Assembly: GCF_005280195.1 (NCBI RefSeq)
Contig: NZ_SZPR01000009.1
Location: 62,001-126,000 of the forward strand
Source: Streptomyces galbus
Lineage (GTDB): Bacteria > Actinomycetota > Actinomycetes > Streptomycetales > Streptomycetaceae
Length of the DNA: 64,000 bases
Direction: 5' to 3'
The notes beneath the pieces are model-generated. The model worked only from the letters and a program-made list of their open reading frames with translations. It did no database searches and was not told the DNA's origin. Within the stretch, counting starts at the first letter, position 1; each line of letters opens with the position of its first letter. A program made the translations under genes and the position numbers. Of this stretch, positions 26,902 to 35,014 are shown in pieces.

Positions 26902-27153
26902 ATGGGTCTGATGGACAACTTGAGAGCCAAGCTCGGCCCGGCCAAGGAGAAGGTCTCGGACCTCGCGCACCAGCACGGGGGCAAGATCACGCACGGCATC
27001 GACAAGGCCGCGAAAGTCGTGGACGAGAGGACCAAGGGCAAGTACAGCGACAAGATCCACACGGGCACCGGCAAGGCCAAGGACGCCGTGGACCGGCTCG
27101 CGCACAAGGACGGCGGCACGACGCCGCCCAGCGCCCCGCCGCCGGCTTCCTGA
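26902..27153 (+). CDS. MT0933/Rv0909-like antitoxin family protein
   Basis: An 83-residue, Lys/Gly/Asp-rich protein, MGLMDNLRAKLGPAKEKVSD at the start, with a central DKAAKVVDERTKGKYSDKI segment. This pattern matches the MT0933_antitox family (Rv0909-type), which pairs with SRPBCC-like Rv0910 toxins in mycobacteria. No toxin-like gene is adjacent here; the upstream neighbour is an unstructured 133-residue protein. In Streptomyces many of these proteins appear as solitary genes and may not function as antitoxins. A GGAAGG-type site precedes the ATG. Confidence 0.75.
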   Translation: MGLMDNLRAKLGPAKEKVSDLAHQHGGKITHGIDKAAKVVDERTKGKYSDKIHTGTGKAKDAVDRLAHKDGGTTPPSAPPPAS

Positions 27154-27186
27154 CGACGGCGGACGGCCGCGCAGCCCCGGCTCGCG

Positions 27187-27214
27187 ACCGCCCGCCGCCC
27201 GCCGCCCGCCGCCC
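27187..27214. repeat. Short CCGCCCG tandem repeat
   Basis: Four head-to-tail copies of a 7-bp CCGCCCG-type unit lie between the antitoxin-like gene and the convergent LigB-like gene. No other structure was seen in this 128-bp gap. Confidence 0.6.
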
Positions 27215-27281
27215 GGCGTCCGCGTATGCCGCTTGACGCCCGGCACTTCGCCGTCCCACGCCGGCCAGGACCGTCGGGCTC

Positions 27282-28019
27282 CTACGACCAGGTCGCGACC
27301 AGGTATCCCACCCCGTACGGCGCGTCGTCGTACAGCAGCGTCCCGCCCAGCCCCGCTCCCCCGGCCCCCGCGGCGCTCTCGGCGGCTCCCGCAAGGACCT
27401 GCCAGGGCGCACGCCCGGAGACCTTGAGCTCGTCGGCCAGGTCCACGTCGAGGTCCCGCAGGGCCGCGAGGTCCGCGTCGCGCAGCGCGCGGGCCGCCTC
27501 GGCGTCGAAGGGCGTCGCGCGCTCGTCGAGGTAGCCGGGCGCCTTGAGGGTGCGGCAGGCGCTGCCGTCGCCCATCACCAGGAGCGCGACGCGTCCCTCA
27601 CCTGCACCGATCTCCCGGCCGATCCCGAGGCACCGCTCGGTCGCGAGCCGCTGGTCGACGGCCAGCGCCTCGACGGGGGCGTCCGCCCGGTCGACGCGCT
27701 GCAGCAGCCACGCGGCGACCGCGAGCGACGGAGGAAGGGCGGGCAGGTCGGCCGCGGCGGGGTCCGGCCGGCCGAGCCGTACGTCGAGGTCCACGCCGAA
27801 GCCGCGGAACGTCCCCGGTGAGCCCGCGGGGAACAGCGCGTGTCCCGGTGCCTCGGCGGCGGGCCCTACGACCACGAGCCGGTCCGGCCGGGAGGCGGCC
27901 AGGACGCCGAGCGCGTCGGCGCAGGCGGCCCGCGCCCCGTCCAGCTCGGGCGCGGCACCCGCGGCCACCTCGGGCACGAGCAGCGGCGGACACATGCATA
28001 CGGCGGCGGCGACAAGCAT
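27282..28019 (-). CDS. Class III extradiol dioxygenase (LigB)-like fold protein, apparently without metal ligands
   Basis: A 245-residue protein that I recognise as the LigB-like family found between miaA and miaB in actinobacteria. The N-terminal VCMCPPLLVPEVAAG corresponds to the PHPPLLVPEV motif of LigB/MEMO proteins, but the metal-binding histidine is replaced (Cys-Met-Cys). The next ligand region reads VVVGPAAE instead of a His-containing VISPHG. Catalysis of ring cleavage is therefore unlikely as drawn. GDGSACR and DDAPYGVGYLVATW near the C-terminus are conserved in homologues from memory. Its role is unknown, but conserved synteny suggests a housekeeping one. Confidence 0.82.
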   Translation of the reverse strand: MLVAAAVCMCPPLLVPEVAAGAAPELDGARAACADALGVLAASRPDRLVVVGPAAEAPGHALFPAGSPGTFRGFGVDLDVRLGRPDPAAADLPALPPSLAVAAWLLQRVDRADAPVEALAVDQRLATERCLGIGREIGAGEGRVALLVMGDGSACRTLKAPGYLDERATPFDAEAARALRDADLAALRDLDVDLADELKVSGRAPWQVLAGAAESAAGAGGAGLGGTLLYDDAPYGVGYLVATWS

Positions 28020-28202
28020 GATCGGCAGGGTAACCCGAGCGAGGCGCGCGACTCGCCGTCACCCCGCGGCCGGAGCGCCCAGAGCCTCAGCGCCTCGACA
28101 CGCGTCCACGACGGCACCCGATGCGGCCACCCTCCCGCAGACCGGCCGCACCGGCTTCGGCTTCAGCACCGCCCCGGCCGGTCACGGTCCCACCCGCGGC
28201 CC

Positions 28203-28272
28203 TCAGTCGCAGCCGCACCCGCGCCCCTCAGGGGCAGCCCCGCCCGCGACGATCAGTCGCAGCCGCACCCGC
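28203..28272. repeat. 20-bp direct repeat duplicating the miaB 3' end
   Basis: TCAGTCGCAGCCGCACCCGC occurs at 28203-28222 and again at 28253-28272, exactly 50 bp apart. The second copy contains the miaB stop codon and last codons (GCGCD-stop on the minus strand); the first is noncoding, just downstream of the stop. Confidence 0.85.
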
Positions 28273-29782
28273 TCCCCGTGGCCACCGGCAGCGGGGCCGG
28301 TGCGCCGATCTTCGGCAGGCCCAGGAGCACGCCCTTCGGCTGCGCGGTCTCGGCGGCGTTGCGCTTCTCCCAGGCGTCCCCCGCGCGCGTGCGGCGCACC
28401 TCGAGCACGGCGCCCTCGGCGAGGAGGTGGTGCGGGGCGGCGTAGGTGACCTCGACGGTCACCACGTCGCCGGGGCGGACCTCCTGCTCGGGCTTGGTGA
28501 AGTGGACCAGCCGGTTGTCGGGGGCCCGGCCGGAGAGGCGGTGGGTGGCGCCGTCCTTGCGGCCCTCGCCCTCGGCCACCATCAGCTCCAGGGTGCGGCC
28601 GACCTGCTTCTTGTTCTCCTCCCAGGAGATCTCCTCCTGCAGGGCGACGAGACGCTCGTAGCGCGCCTGGACGACCTCCTTGGGGATCTGGTCCTCCATG
28701 GTCGCGGCCGGGGTGCCGGGGCGCTTGGAGTACTGGAAGGTGAACGCCTGCGCGAAGCGGGCCTCGCGGACGACGTGCAGGGTCTGCTCGAAGTCCTCCT
28801 CGGTCTCGCCGGGGAAGCCCACGATGATGTCGGTCGTGATCGCCGCGTGCGGGATGGCGGCCCGGACCTTCTCGATGATGCCGAGGTAGCGCTCCTGCCG
28901 GTACGAGCGGCGCATCGCCTTCAGCACCGTGTCCGAGCCGGACTGCAGCGGCATGTGGAGCTGCGGCATGACGTTCGGCGTCTCGGCCATGGCGGCGATG
29001 ACGTCGTCGGTGAAGTCACGCGGGTGCGGGGAGGTGAAGCGGACGCGCTCCAGGCCGTCGATGGTCCCGCAGGCGCGCAGCAGCTTGCTGAACGCCTCGC
29101 GGTCGCCCATGTCGGAGCCGTAGGCGTTGACGTTCTGGCCCAGCAGCGTGATCTCGCTGACGCCCTCGGCCACCAGCGCCTCGACCTCGGCGAGGATCTC
29201 GCCGGGCCGGCGGTCCTTCTCCTTGCCGCGCAGGGCCGGGACGATGCAGAACGTGCAGGTGTTGTTGCAGCCGACGGAGATGGACACCCAGGCGGCGTAG
29301 GCGCTCTCGCGCCGGGTCGGCAGGGTGGAGGGGAACGCCTCCAGGGACTCGGCGATCTCGACCTGCGCCTCCTCCTGGACGCGGGCGCGCTCCAGCAGGA
29401 CCGGCAGCTTGCCGATGTTGTGCGTGCCGAAGACGACGTCCACCCAGGGCGCCTTCTGCACGATGGTGTCGCGGTCCTTCTGCGCGAGGCAGCCGCCGAC
29501 CGCGATCTGCATGCCGGGCCGGGATGCCTTGCGCGGGGCGAGGCGGCCGAGGTTGCCGTACAGCCGGTTGTCGGCGTTCTCCCGCACCGCGCAGGTGTTG
29601 AAGACGACCACGTCGGCGTCGCCGTCGGAGCCCTCCGGGGCGCGCACGTAGCCCGCCTGCTCCAGCAGCCCGGACAATCGCTCGGAGTCGTGGACGTTCA
29701 TCTGGCACCCGTAGGTGCGGACTTCGTACGTCTTGGCCGAGGGGATGTCCACTGCGGGGCTCCGGTCGCTGCTGCTGGTCAT
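28253..29782 (-). CDS. miaB: tRNA-2-methylthio-N6-dimethylallyladenosine synthase
   Basis: A 509-residue radical-SAM methylthiotransferase acting after MiaA on tRNA A37. The UPF0004 domain has its three cluster cysteines in [16 protein letters not shown] and GGCLAQKD. The SAM-cluster motif is [13 protein letters not shown] domain follows ([13 protein letters not shown]...RLVHFTKPE...VTVEVTYA). The start [20 protein letters not shown] at 29782 leaves a short tail before the conserved part. The protein ends in an unusual Gly/Cys tail, GSGCGCD. It lies 234 bp from the LigB-like gene on the same strand. Confidence 0.97.
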   Translation of the reverse strand: MTSSSDRSPAVDIPSAKTYEVRTYGCQMNVHDSERLSGLLEQAGYVRAPEGSDGDADVVVFNTCAVRENADNRLYGNLGRLAPRKASRPGMQIAVGGCLAQKDRDTIVQKAPWVDVVFGTHNIGKLPVLLERARVQEEAQVEIAESLEAFPSTLPTRRESAYAAWVSISVGCNNTCTFCIVPALRGKEKDRRPGEILAEVEALVAEGVSEITLLGQNVNAYGSDMGDREAFSKLLRACGTIDGLERVRFTSPHPRDFTDDVIAAMAETPNVMPQLHMPLQSGSDTVLKAMRRSYRQERYLGIIEKVRAAIPHAAITTDIIVGFPGETEEDFEQTLHVVREARFAQAFTFQYSKRPGTPAATMEDQIPKEVVQARYERLVALQEEISWEENKKQVGRTLELMVAEGEGRKDGATHRLSGRAPDNRLVHFTKPEQEVRPGDVVTVEVTYAAPHHLLAEGAVLEVRRTRAGDAWEKRNAAETAQPKGVLLGLPKIGAPAPLPVATGSGCGCD

Positions 29783-29989
29783 GCCACAAGGGTAGGCGCT
29801 CCCCGGAGGGGCCCGTGTCGGCCGCGTCCCGGCCGCCCGGGGGCAGCGGCGCGGGTCTCGTCGGAGCGCCCGCTTTCCCCGGTGGCGGTCGCGGCGGTAG
29901 ACCTGTGCGGGCCGCGCTCCGGCCGCCGAGGGGCCGTGTGCGCGCGGGGGCGGGGCCGTAAGATCGGTGATCTCGTGGGGGAGGTGGTC

Positions 29990-31012
29990 ATGGGCAGGCG
30001 ACGCCCTGGCACGCCGACGCTGGAGGAGGTGGCCGCCCGCGCCGGAGTGGGGCGGGGCACCGTCTCGCGCGTCATCAACAACGCGGCGGGGGTGAAGGAG
30101 TCCACCCGGCGCGCCGTGCAGCAGGCCATCGCGGAGCTGGGTTACGTGCCCAACCTCGCGGCCCGCTCGCTGGCCGGGCGGCGGGCCGACGCCGTGGCCC
30201 TGGTCATGACCGAACCGGACTGGCGGCAGTTCGCCGAGCCCTTCTTCTCCGAGATCGTCACCGCGCTCGGGGACGCCGTGGCGGACACCGGGCTGCAGCT
30301 CCTGCTGACCCTGGTGCGCTCCGACGCCGAGCGGCTGCGCTTCCTGGAGTACGCGCGCGGGGGGCGGGTGGACGGGGTGCTGCTGATGTCCGTGCACGCC
30401 GACGACCCGCTGCCCGACATGCTCGCCGAGGCGCGGATGCCGACCGTGCTGCTCGGGCGCCGCTCCGCCGAGGAGTACGTCAGCTACGTCGACGCGGACA
30501 ACGTCGGCGGGGCCCGCACCGCGGTGGGCCACCTGATCGGGCAGGGCCGCACGGCGATCGCCACCATCACCGGGCCGGCCGACATGTACGTCGCCCAGTG
30601 CCGGCTGCGCGGCTACCACGAGGCCCTGGAGTCGGCCGGCCTGGGCGGCAAGCCGTCCTGGATCGCCGAGGGCGACTTCACCGAGGAGAGCGGGCGCCGG
30701 GCCATGGCCCGCCTCATCGAGCGGCACCCGGAGATCGACGGGGTGCTCGCCGCGTCGGACACCACGGCCGCCGGGGCGCTGCAGGCGCTGCGCGCGGCGG
30801 GGCGGCGGGTACCGGAGGACGTCGCCGTGATCGGCTTCGACGACTTCCCGCTGGCGCAGCGGACGGCGCCGCGGCTGACGACGGTCCGCCAGCCGCTGGA
30901 GGAGATCGGGCGGGCCATGGTCCGGCTGCTCCTGGAGGAGATGGAGGAGCCGTCCGTGGCCTGGCGGCACGTGATCCTGCGGACCGAACTGGTGCTGCGC
31001 GAGTCCGCCTGA
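29990..31012 (+). CDS. LacI family transcriptional regulator, probable regulator of the cellulase genes
   Basis: A 340-residue repressor. The ATG at 29990 follows GGGGGAGG. The N-terminal helix-turn-helix [26 protein letters not shown] and hinge helix [14 protein letters not shown] precede a periplasmic-binding-like sensor domain ([26 protein letters not shown]). It is immediately upstream of the GH12 endoglucanase gene, whose leader carries three GGGAGCGCTCCC palindromes. That palindrome is the known operator of CebR, the LacI-type cellobiose-responsive repressor in Streptomyces. Whether this is CebR itself or a local paralogue is not certain; no ABC transporter (cebEFG) is adjacent. Confidence 0.9.
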   Translation: MGRRRPGTPTLEEVAARAGVGRGTVSRVINNAAGVKESTRRAVQQAIAELGYVPNLAARSLAGRRADAVALVMTEPDWRQFAEPFFSEIVTALGDAVADTGLQLLLTLVRSDAERLRFLEYARGGRVDGVLLMSVHADDPLPDMLAEARMPTVLLGRRSAEEYVSYVDADNVGGARTAVGHLIGQGRTAIATITGPADMYVAQCRLRGYHEALESAGLGGKPSWIAEGDFTEESGRRAMARLIERHPEIDGVLAASDTTAAGALQALRAAGRRVPEDVAVIGFDDFPLAQRTAPRLTTVRQPLEEIGRAMVRLLLEEMEEPSVAWRHVILRTELVLRESA

Positions 31013-31073
31013 GCGACCCCGGGACGCCGTGGGAGCGGCCTCCCTCGGGTCCCCCTTCCCGTTCGCAACATTT

Positions 31074-31087
31074 CGGGAGCGCTCCCA
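31074..31087 (+). promoter_or_regulatory. CebR-type palindrome 1
   Basis: CGGGAGCGCTCCCA, one mismatch from TGGGAGCGCTCCCA, lies 61 bp after the LacI-family gene and about 110 bp upstream of the deduced cellulase promoter. Confidence 0.8.
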
Positions 31088-31174
31088 GCGATCTCCGCGC
31101 ACCGACGACCCGTCCGCCGTCGTACCTCTGACCTGGGGCTTCGAAGTCGCTTCGACGGACCGGCGTCAAAAGTC

Positions 31175-31204
31175 TTGTCAGGGACATGAGCCGCTCCTTA
31201 CAGT
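31175..31204 (+). promoter_or_regulatory. Promoter of the GH12 endoglucanase gene
   Basis: TTGTCA (31175-31180), an 18-bp spacer and TACAGT (31199-31204) fit a vegetative promoter. A start near 31211 would place palindromes 2 and 3 just downstream of +1, suited to repression. Confidence 0.6.
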
Positions 31205-31223
31205 CCCAACCGAACCGAGGGAA

Positions 31224-31237
31224 TGGGAGCGCTCCCA
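31224..31237 (+). promoter_or_regulatory. CebR-type palindrome 2 (perfect)
   Basis: TGGGAGCGCTCCCA is identical to the CebR consensus palindrome and lies 58 bp before the endoglucanase start codon. Confidence 0.88.
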
Positions 31238-31248
31238 TTCGCATGTCG

Positions 31249-31262
31249 TGGGAGCGCTCCCG
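31249..31262 (+). promoter_or_regulatory. CebR-type palindrome 3
   Basis: TGGGAGCGCTCCCG has one terminal mismatch and lies 25 bp from palindrome 2 (start to start) and 33 bp before the endoglucanase ATG. Confidence 0.82.
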
Positions 31263-31294
31263 CATGCCCCCCATCCCTTCGAAGAGGACCCGCA

Positions 31295-32428
31295 ATGCGA
31301 CCGTCAAAGCACCATGCACGTCGAGCGCGTGGCCTGTTCGGCGCGCTGCTCACCTTCCTCGCCGCGCTGGCGGCGCTGCTCACCACCACCTCGGCCGCCC
31401 AGGCGGCCACCACGATCTGCGAACAGTACGGCTCCACGACCGTCCAGGGCCGCTACGTCGTCCAGAACAACCGCTGGGGCACCAGCGAGACCCAGTGCAT
31501 CAGCGTCGGCGACTCCGGGTTCACCATCACCCAGGCCGACGGCTCGGTCGCCACCAACGGCGCCCCGAAGTCGTACCCGTCGATCTTCAACGGCTGCCAC
31601 TACACCAACTGCTCGCCGGGCACGAACCTCCCGGCCCAGCTCAGCTCCATCTCCAGCGCCCCCACGTCCATCTCGTACTCGTACGTGAGCAACGCTGTGT
31701 ACGACGCCGCCTACGACATCTGGCTCGACCCCACCGCCCGCAAGGACGGCGTGAACCGCACCGAGATCATGGTGTGGTTCAACAAGGTGGGCCCGATCCA
31801 GCCGGTCGGCTCGCAGGTCGGCACGGCGACGGTCGCCGGGCGCCAGTGGCAGGTGTGGTCCGGCAACAACGGCTCCAACGACGTGCTGTCCTTCGTCGCC
31901 CCGTCGGCGATCGGCAGCTGGTCCTTCGACGTCATGGACTTCGTCCGGCAGGCCGTCTCCCGCGGCCTGGCCCAGAACAACTGGTACCTGACCAGCGTCC
32001 AGGCCGGCTTCGAGCCCTGGCAGAACGGCGCGGGCCTCGCGGTGTCGTCGTTCTCCTCGTCCGTCAACACGGGCGGCGGCAGCGGAGACCCGGGCACCCC
32101 CGGCGGCCCCGCGGCCTGCCGGGTGACGTACGGCACGAACGTCTGGCAGGGCGGCTTCACCGCCGACGTGACGGTGGCCAACACCGGTTCCGCCCAGGTC
32201 AACGGCTGGAAGCTGGCGTTCGCCCTGCCGTCGGGCCAGCAGATCACCAGTGCGTGGGGCGCGACCGTGTCGCCGTCCTCGGGCGCGGTCACCGCGAGCA
32301 ACCTGGCGTACAACGGCCAGCTCGCGCCGGGCGGTCAGACGTCCTTCGGGTTCCAGGGCACCTACAGCGGCACCTTCGTCAAGCCCTCCGGCTTCACCCT
32401 GAACGGCACCGCCTGCACCACCGCGTGA
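31295..32428 (+). CDS. Secreted GH12 endoglucanase with CBM2
   Basis: A 377-residue cellulase resembling S. lividans CelB. A signal peptide (LFGALLTFLAALAALLTTTSAAQA) ends near residue 37. The GH12 jelly roll follows with the presumed nucleophile Glu in RTEIMVWFNK and the acid/base Glu in AGFEPWQNGAGLAV. A Gly/Pro linker (GGGSGDPGTPGGP) joins a C-terminal family-2 cellulose-binding module (CRVTYGTNVWQGGFTADVTV ... FGFQGTY). It cleaves internal beta-1,4 bonds of cellulose outside the cell. AGAGGA lies upstream of the ATG. It is first of three secreted cellulolytic genes, each ending in a CBM2. Confidence 0.95.
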   Translation: MRPSKHHARRARGLFGALLTFLAALAALLTTTSAAQAATTICEQYGSTTVQGRYVVQNNRWGTSETQCISVGDSGFTITQADGSVATNGAPKSYPSIFNGCHYTNCSPGTNLPAQLSSISSAPTSISYSYVSNAVYDAAYDIWLDPTARKDGVNRTEIMVWFNKVGPIQPVGSQVGTATVAGRQWQVWSGNNGSNDVLSFVAPSAIGSWSFDVMDFVRQAVSRGLAQNNWYLTSVQAGFEPWQNGAGLAVSSFSSSVNTGGGSGDPGTPGGPAACRVTYGTNVWQGGFTADVTVANTGSAQVNGWKLAFALPSGQQITSAWGATVSPSSGAVTASNLAYNGQLAPGGQTSFGFQGTYSGTFVKPSGFTLNGTACTTA

Positions 32429-32604
32429 CCCGGGGGCGATGCGCGCGGCCCCGCACCGCCGCGCATCGCGCCCCCGCAGGACCGCGCCGCCCCGCGGCGC
32501 ACCGCTCCGGAGGTCCGCCCGTCCGCCGCCGCCGATCGGACGGGCGGGCCTCCGGTCCCGCACGGCACCGCCCCTGGGACCCCGCCCCGGAAAGGCCCAC
32601 CCGC

Positions 32605-34842
32605 ATGAGCCCGCTGCTCGCCCGCCGCCGCCCCTCGGCGGCCCTCGCCCTGTGTGTCACGGCGCTGATCGCCACCGGTACCGGGGCCGCCCCGCCGGAG
32701 CCCGCGGCCACCGCCCGGGCCGCGGCCGCCCTGCCGTACCAGGACCCGTCCTTACCCGTGGCCGACCGCGTCAGCGACCTGCTCGCGCGCATGTCGCTCG
32801 ACGACAAGCTCGGCCAGATGACCCAGATCGAGAAGGACTCCCTCGTCCCGCAGTCCGACCTCGCCACGTACCGCATCGGCTCGGTGCTGTCCGGCGGTGA
32901 CTCGACCGTCAGCCCCAACAACGCGCAGACCTGGGCCGACACCTACGACTCCCTGCAGCGCACCGCCCTGACCACGCCGCTCGGCATCCCGATGATCTAC
33001 GGGATCGACGCCGTGCACGGCCACAACGCGGTGCGCGGCGCCACGCTCTTCCCGCACAACATCGGCCTCGGCGCGACCCGCGACCCCGCCCTCGTCCAGG
33101 ACGTCGGGCACGCGGTCGCCGAGGAGGTGTCGGGCACCGGTATCGACTGGGACTTCGCGCCGTGCCTGTGCGTGGCGCGCAACGACCGCTGGGGCCGCAC
33201 CTACGAGTCCTTCGGCGAGACCCCCGAACTGCCCTCCGCCATGACGACGTTCATCACCGGGCTGCAGGGACAGACGCTGGGCGCGGGCCCCGCCTCCGTG
33301 CTCGCCACCGCCAAGCACTACATCGGTGACGGCGGCACCGGCGGGGGCGTCGACCAGGGCGACACCCAGGTGTCCGAGGCCGAACTGCGGGCGGTCCACC
33401 TGCCGCCGTTCAAGGAGGCCGTGCGCCGGGGGGTGGGCGCGGTGATGCTGTCGTACAGCAGTTGGAACGGGGTGCGGTCGCACGCCAACAAGTACCTGGT
33501 GACCGACGTCCTCAAGGGTGAGCTGGGCTTCGGCGGGTTCGTCGTCTCGGACTGGGCCGCGGTCGACCAGCTCGACGGGCAGACCGGGTTCACCGGCGCG
33601 GAGATCGCCACGGCGGTCAACGCGGGCGTCGACATGGTGATGGTCCCGCACGACTACAAGAAGTTCCTGAGCCTGCTGCGCGGCGAGGTCAGCGCGGGCC
33701 GCGTCTCCCAGGCGCGGGTCGACGACGCCAACCGGCGCATCCTCACCAAGAAGTTCCAGCTCGGCCTGTTCGAGAAGCCGCTGACCGACCGGTCGTACAC
33801 CGCCACGGTGGGTTCGGCCGCGCACCGGTCGCTGGCCCGGCAGGCGGTGCGCGCCTCGCAGGTGCTGCTGAAGAACGACGGCGGCGTCCTGCCGCTGCCG
33901 AAGTCGGCGCGGCTGTTCGTCGCGGGCAAGTCGGCCGACGACATCGGCAACCAGAGCGGCGGCTGGACCGTCGGCTGGCAGGGCCGCAGCGGCGCGGTCA
34001 CCGACGGCACGACGATCCTCCAGGGCATCCGGGCCGCCGTCACCGACCCCTCCCGGGTCACCTACGACCGGTACGGCAACGGCATCGACTCGGGGTACAC
34101 GGCCGCCGTGGCCGTCGTCGGGGAGACCCCGTACGCCGAGGGGCGCGGCGACCGGCCGGGGTCGCTCGGCCTGGACCAGGAGGACCTGCAGACGCTGGCC
34201 CGGCTGAAGGCGAGCGGCGTCCCGGTGGTCGTGGTGCTGGTGTCCGGCCGGCCGCTGGACATCGCCGCCCAACTGCCCGACTGGAAGGCGCTGCTGGCCG
34301 CCTGGCTGCCGGGCACCGAGGGCGCCGGCGTCGCCGACGTGCTGTTCGGCGCCTACGCCCCCACCGGCAAGCTCCCGATGAGCTGGATGAGCAGCGCGGC
34401 GCAGGAGCCGGTCAACGACGGCGACGGCAAGGTCCCGCTGTTCCCCTACGGGTACGGGCTGACGTACGGCGGCACGCAGCCGGACCCCGATCCGACCCCC
34501 ACCCCGACCCCGACCCCCACCCCGACGCCGAGCCCGACGCCCACGGACGGGGCCTGCACCGCCTCCTACCGCACCGTGTCCTCCTGGCAGGGCGGTTACC
34601 AGGCGGAGGTCACGGTCAAGAACACCGGCTCCGCCGCGCTGACGGGCTGGTCGGTCGACTGGGACCTGGGCGGTGCCACGATCGCCAGCCTCTGGAACGG
34701 CACGCTGACCACCGCGCAGGGCCGGGCCACCGTCCGCAACGCCGCCTTCAACGGCTCGCTCTCCCCCGGCGCCACCGTCTCGTTCGGCTTCACGGCGAAC
34801 GGCACGGCGGGCACCCCGGCCCCGCACTGCGCGGCCGGCTGA
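32605..34842 (+). CDS. Secreted GH3 beta-glucosidase/exoglucanase with CBM2 (TTA codon)
   Basis: A 745-residue protein with a signal peptide ending near ARAAAA, a GH3 N-domain with the catalytic Asp in GFVVSDWAAVDQL and substrate-site KHYIGDGGT, the GH3 C-domain (SGGWTVGWQG), a Pro-Thr linker and a C-terminal CBM2. This layout matches extracellular 1,4-beta-glucan glucohydrolases rather than cytoplasmic cellobiases. Codon 50 (32752-32754) is TTA, decoded only by the bldA tRNA, implying developmental or late-phase control of translation. It follows the GH12 gene by 176 bp and ends at a strong terminator. GGAAAGG precedes the ATG. Confidence 0.94.
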   Translation: MSPLLARRRPSAALALCVTALIATGTGAAPPEPAATARAAAALPYQDPSLPVADRVSDLLARMSLDDKLGQMTQIEKDSLVPQSDLATYRIGSVLSGGDSTVSPNNAQTWADTYDSLQRTALTTPLGIPMIYGIDAVHGHNAVRGATLFPHNIGLGATRDPALVQDVGHAVAEEVSGTGIDWDFAPCLCVARNDRWGRTYESFGETPELPSAMTTFITGLQGQTLGAGPASVLATAKHYIGDGGTGGGVDQGDTQVSEAELRAVHLPPFKEAVRRGVGAVMLSYSSWNGVRSHANKYLVTDVLKGELGFGGFVVSDWAAVDQLDGQTGFTGAEIATAVNAGVDMVMVPHDYKKFLSLLRGEVSAGRVSQARVDDANRRILTKKFQLGLFEKPLTDRSYTATVGSAAHRSLARQAVRASQVLLKNDGGVLPLPKSARLFVAGKSADDIGNQSGGWTVGWQGRSGAVTDGTTILQGIRAAVTDPSRVTYDRYGNGIDSGYTAAVAVVGETPYAEGRGDRPGSLGLDQEDLQTLARLKASGVPVVVVLVSGRPLDIAAQLPDWKALLAAWLPGTEGAGVADVLFGAYAPTGKLPMSWMSSAAQEPVNDGDGKVPLFPYGYGLTYGGTQPDPDPTPTPTPTPTPTPSPTPTDGACTASYRTVSSWQGGYQAEVTVKNTGSAALTGWSVDWDLGGATIASLWNGTLTTAQGRATVRNAAFNGSLSPGATVSFGFTANGTAGTPAPHCAAG

Positions 34843-34849
34843 CCGACGT

Positions 34850-34889
34850 CCCCGCCCGCCCGGGTGGCACCTTCCCCGGGCGGGCGGGG
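34850..34889 (+). terminator. Terminator after the GH3 gene
   Basis: A perfect 15-bp stem, CCCCGCCCGCCCGGG/CCCGGGCGGGCGGGG with a 10-nt loop, starts 7 bp past the stop. It suggests that the LPMO gene is at least partly transcribed from its own promoter. Confidence 0.85.
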
Positions 34890-35014
34890 CTCCCAGCGTT
34901 CGCCCCTCCGCGGGGCCAGGCACCACGGCCCCCGACGGTCGGATCCTCTCCGTTCGACGTCCCCCACCGAGCTCGACAACTCCTCGTCGTGAGACAAGGA
35001 AAGGAGAACAGCAC

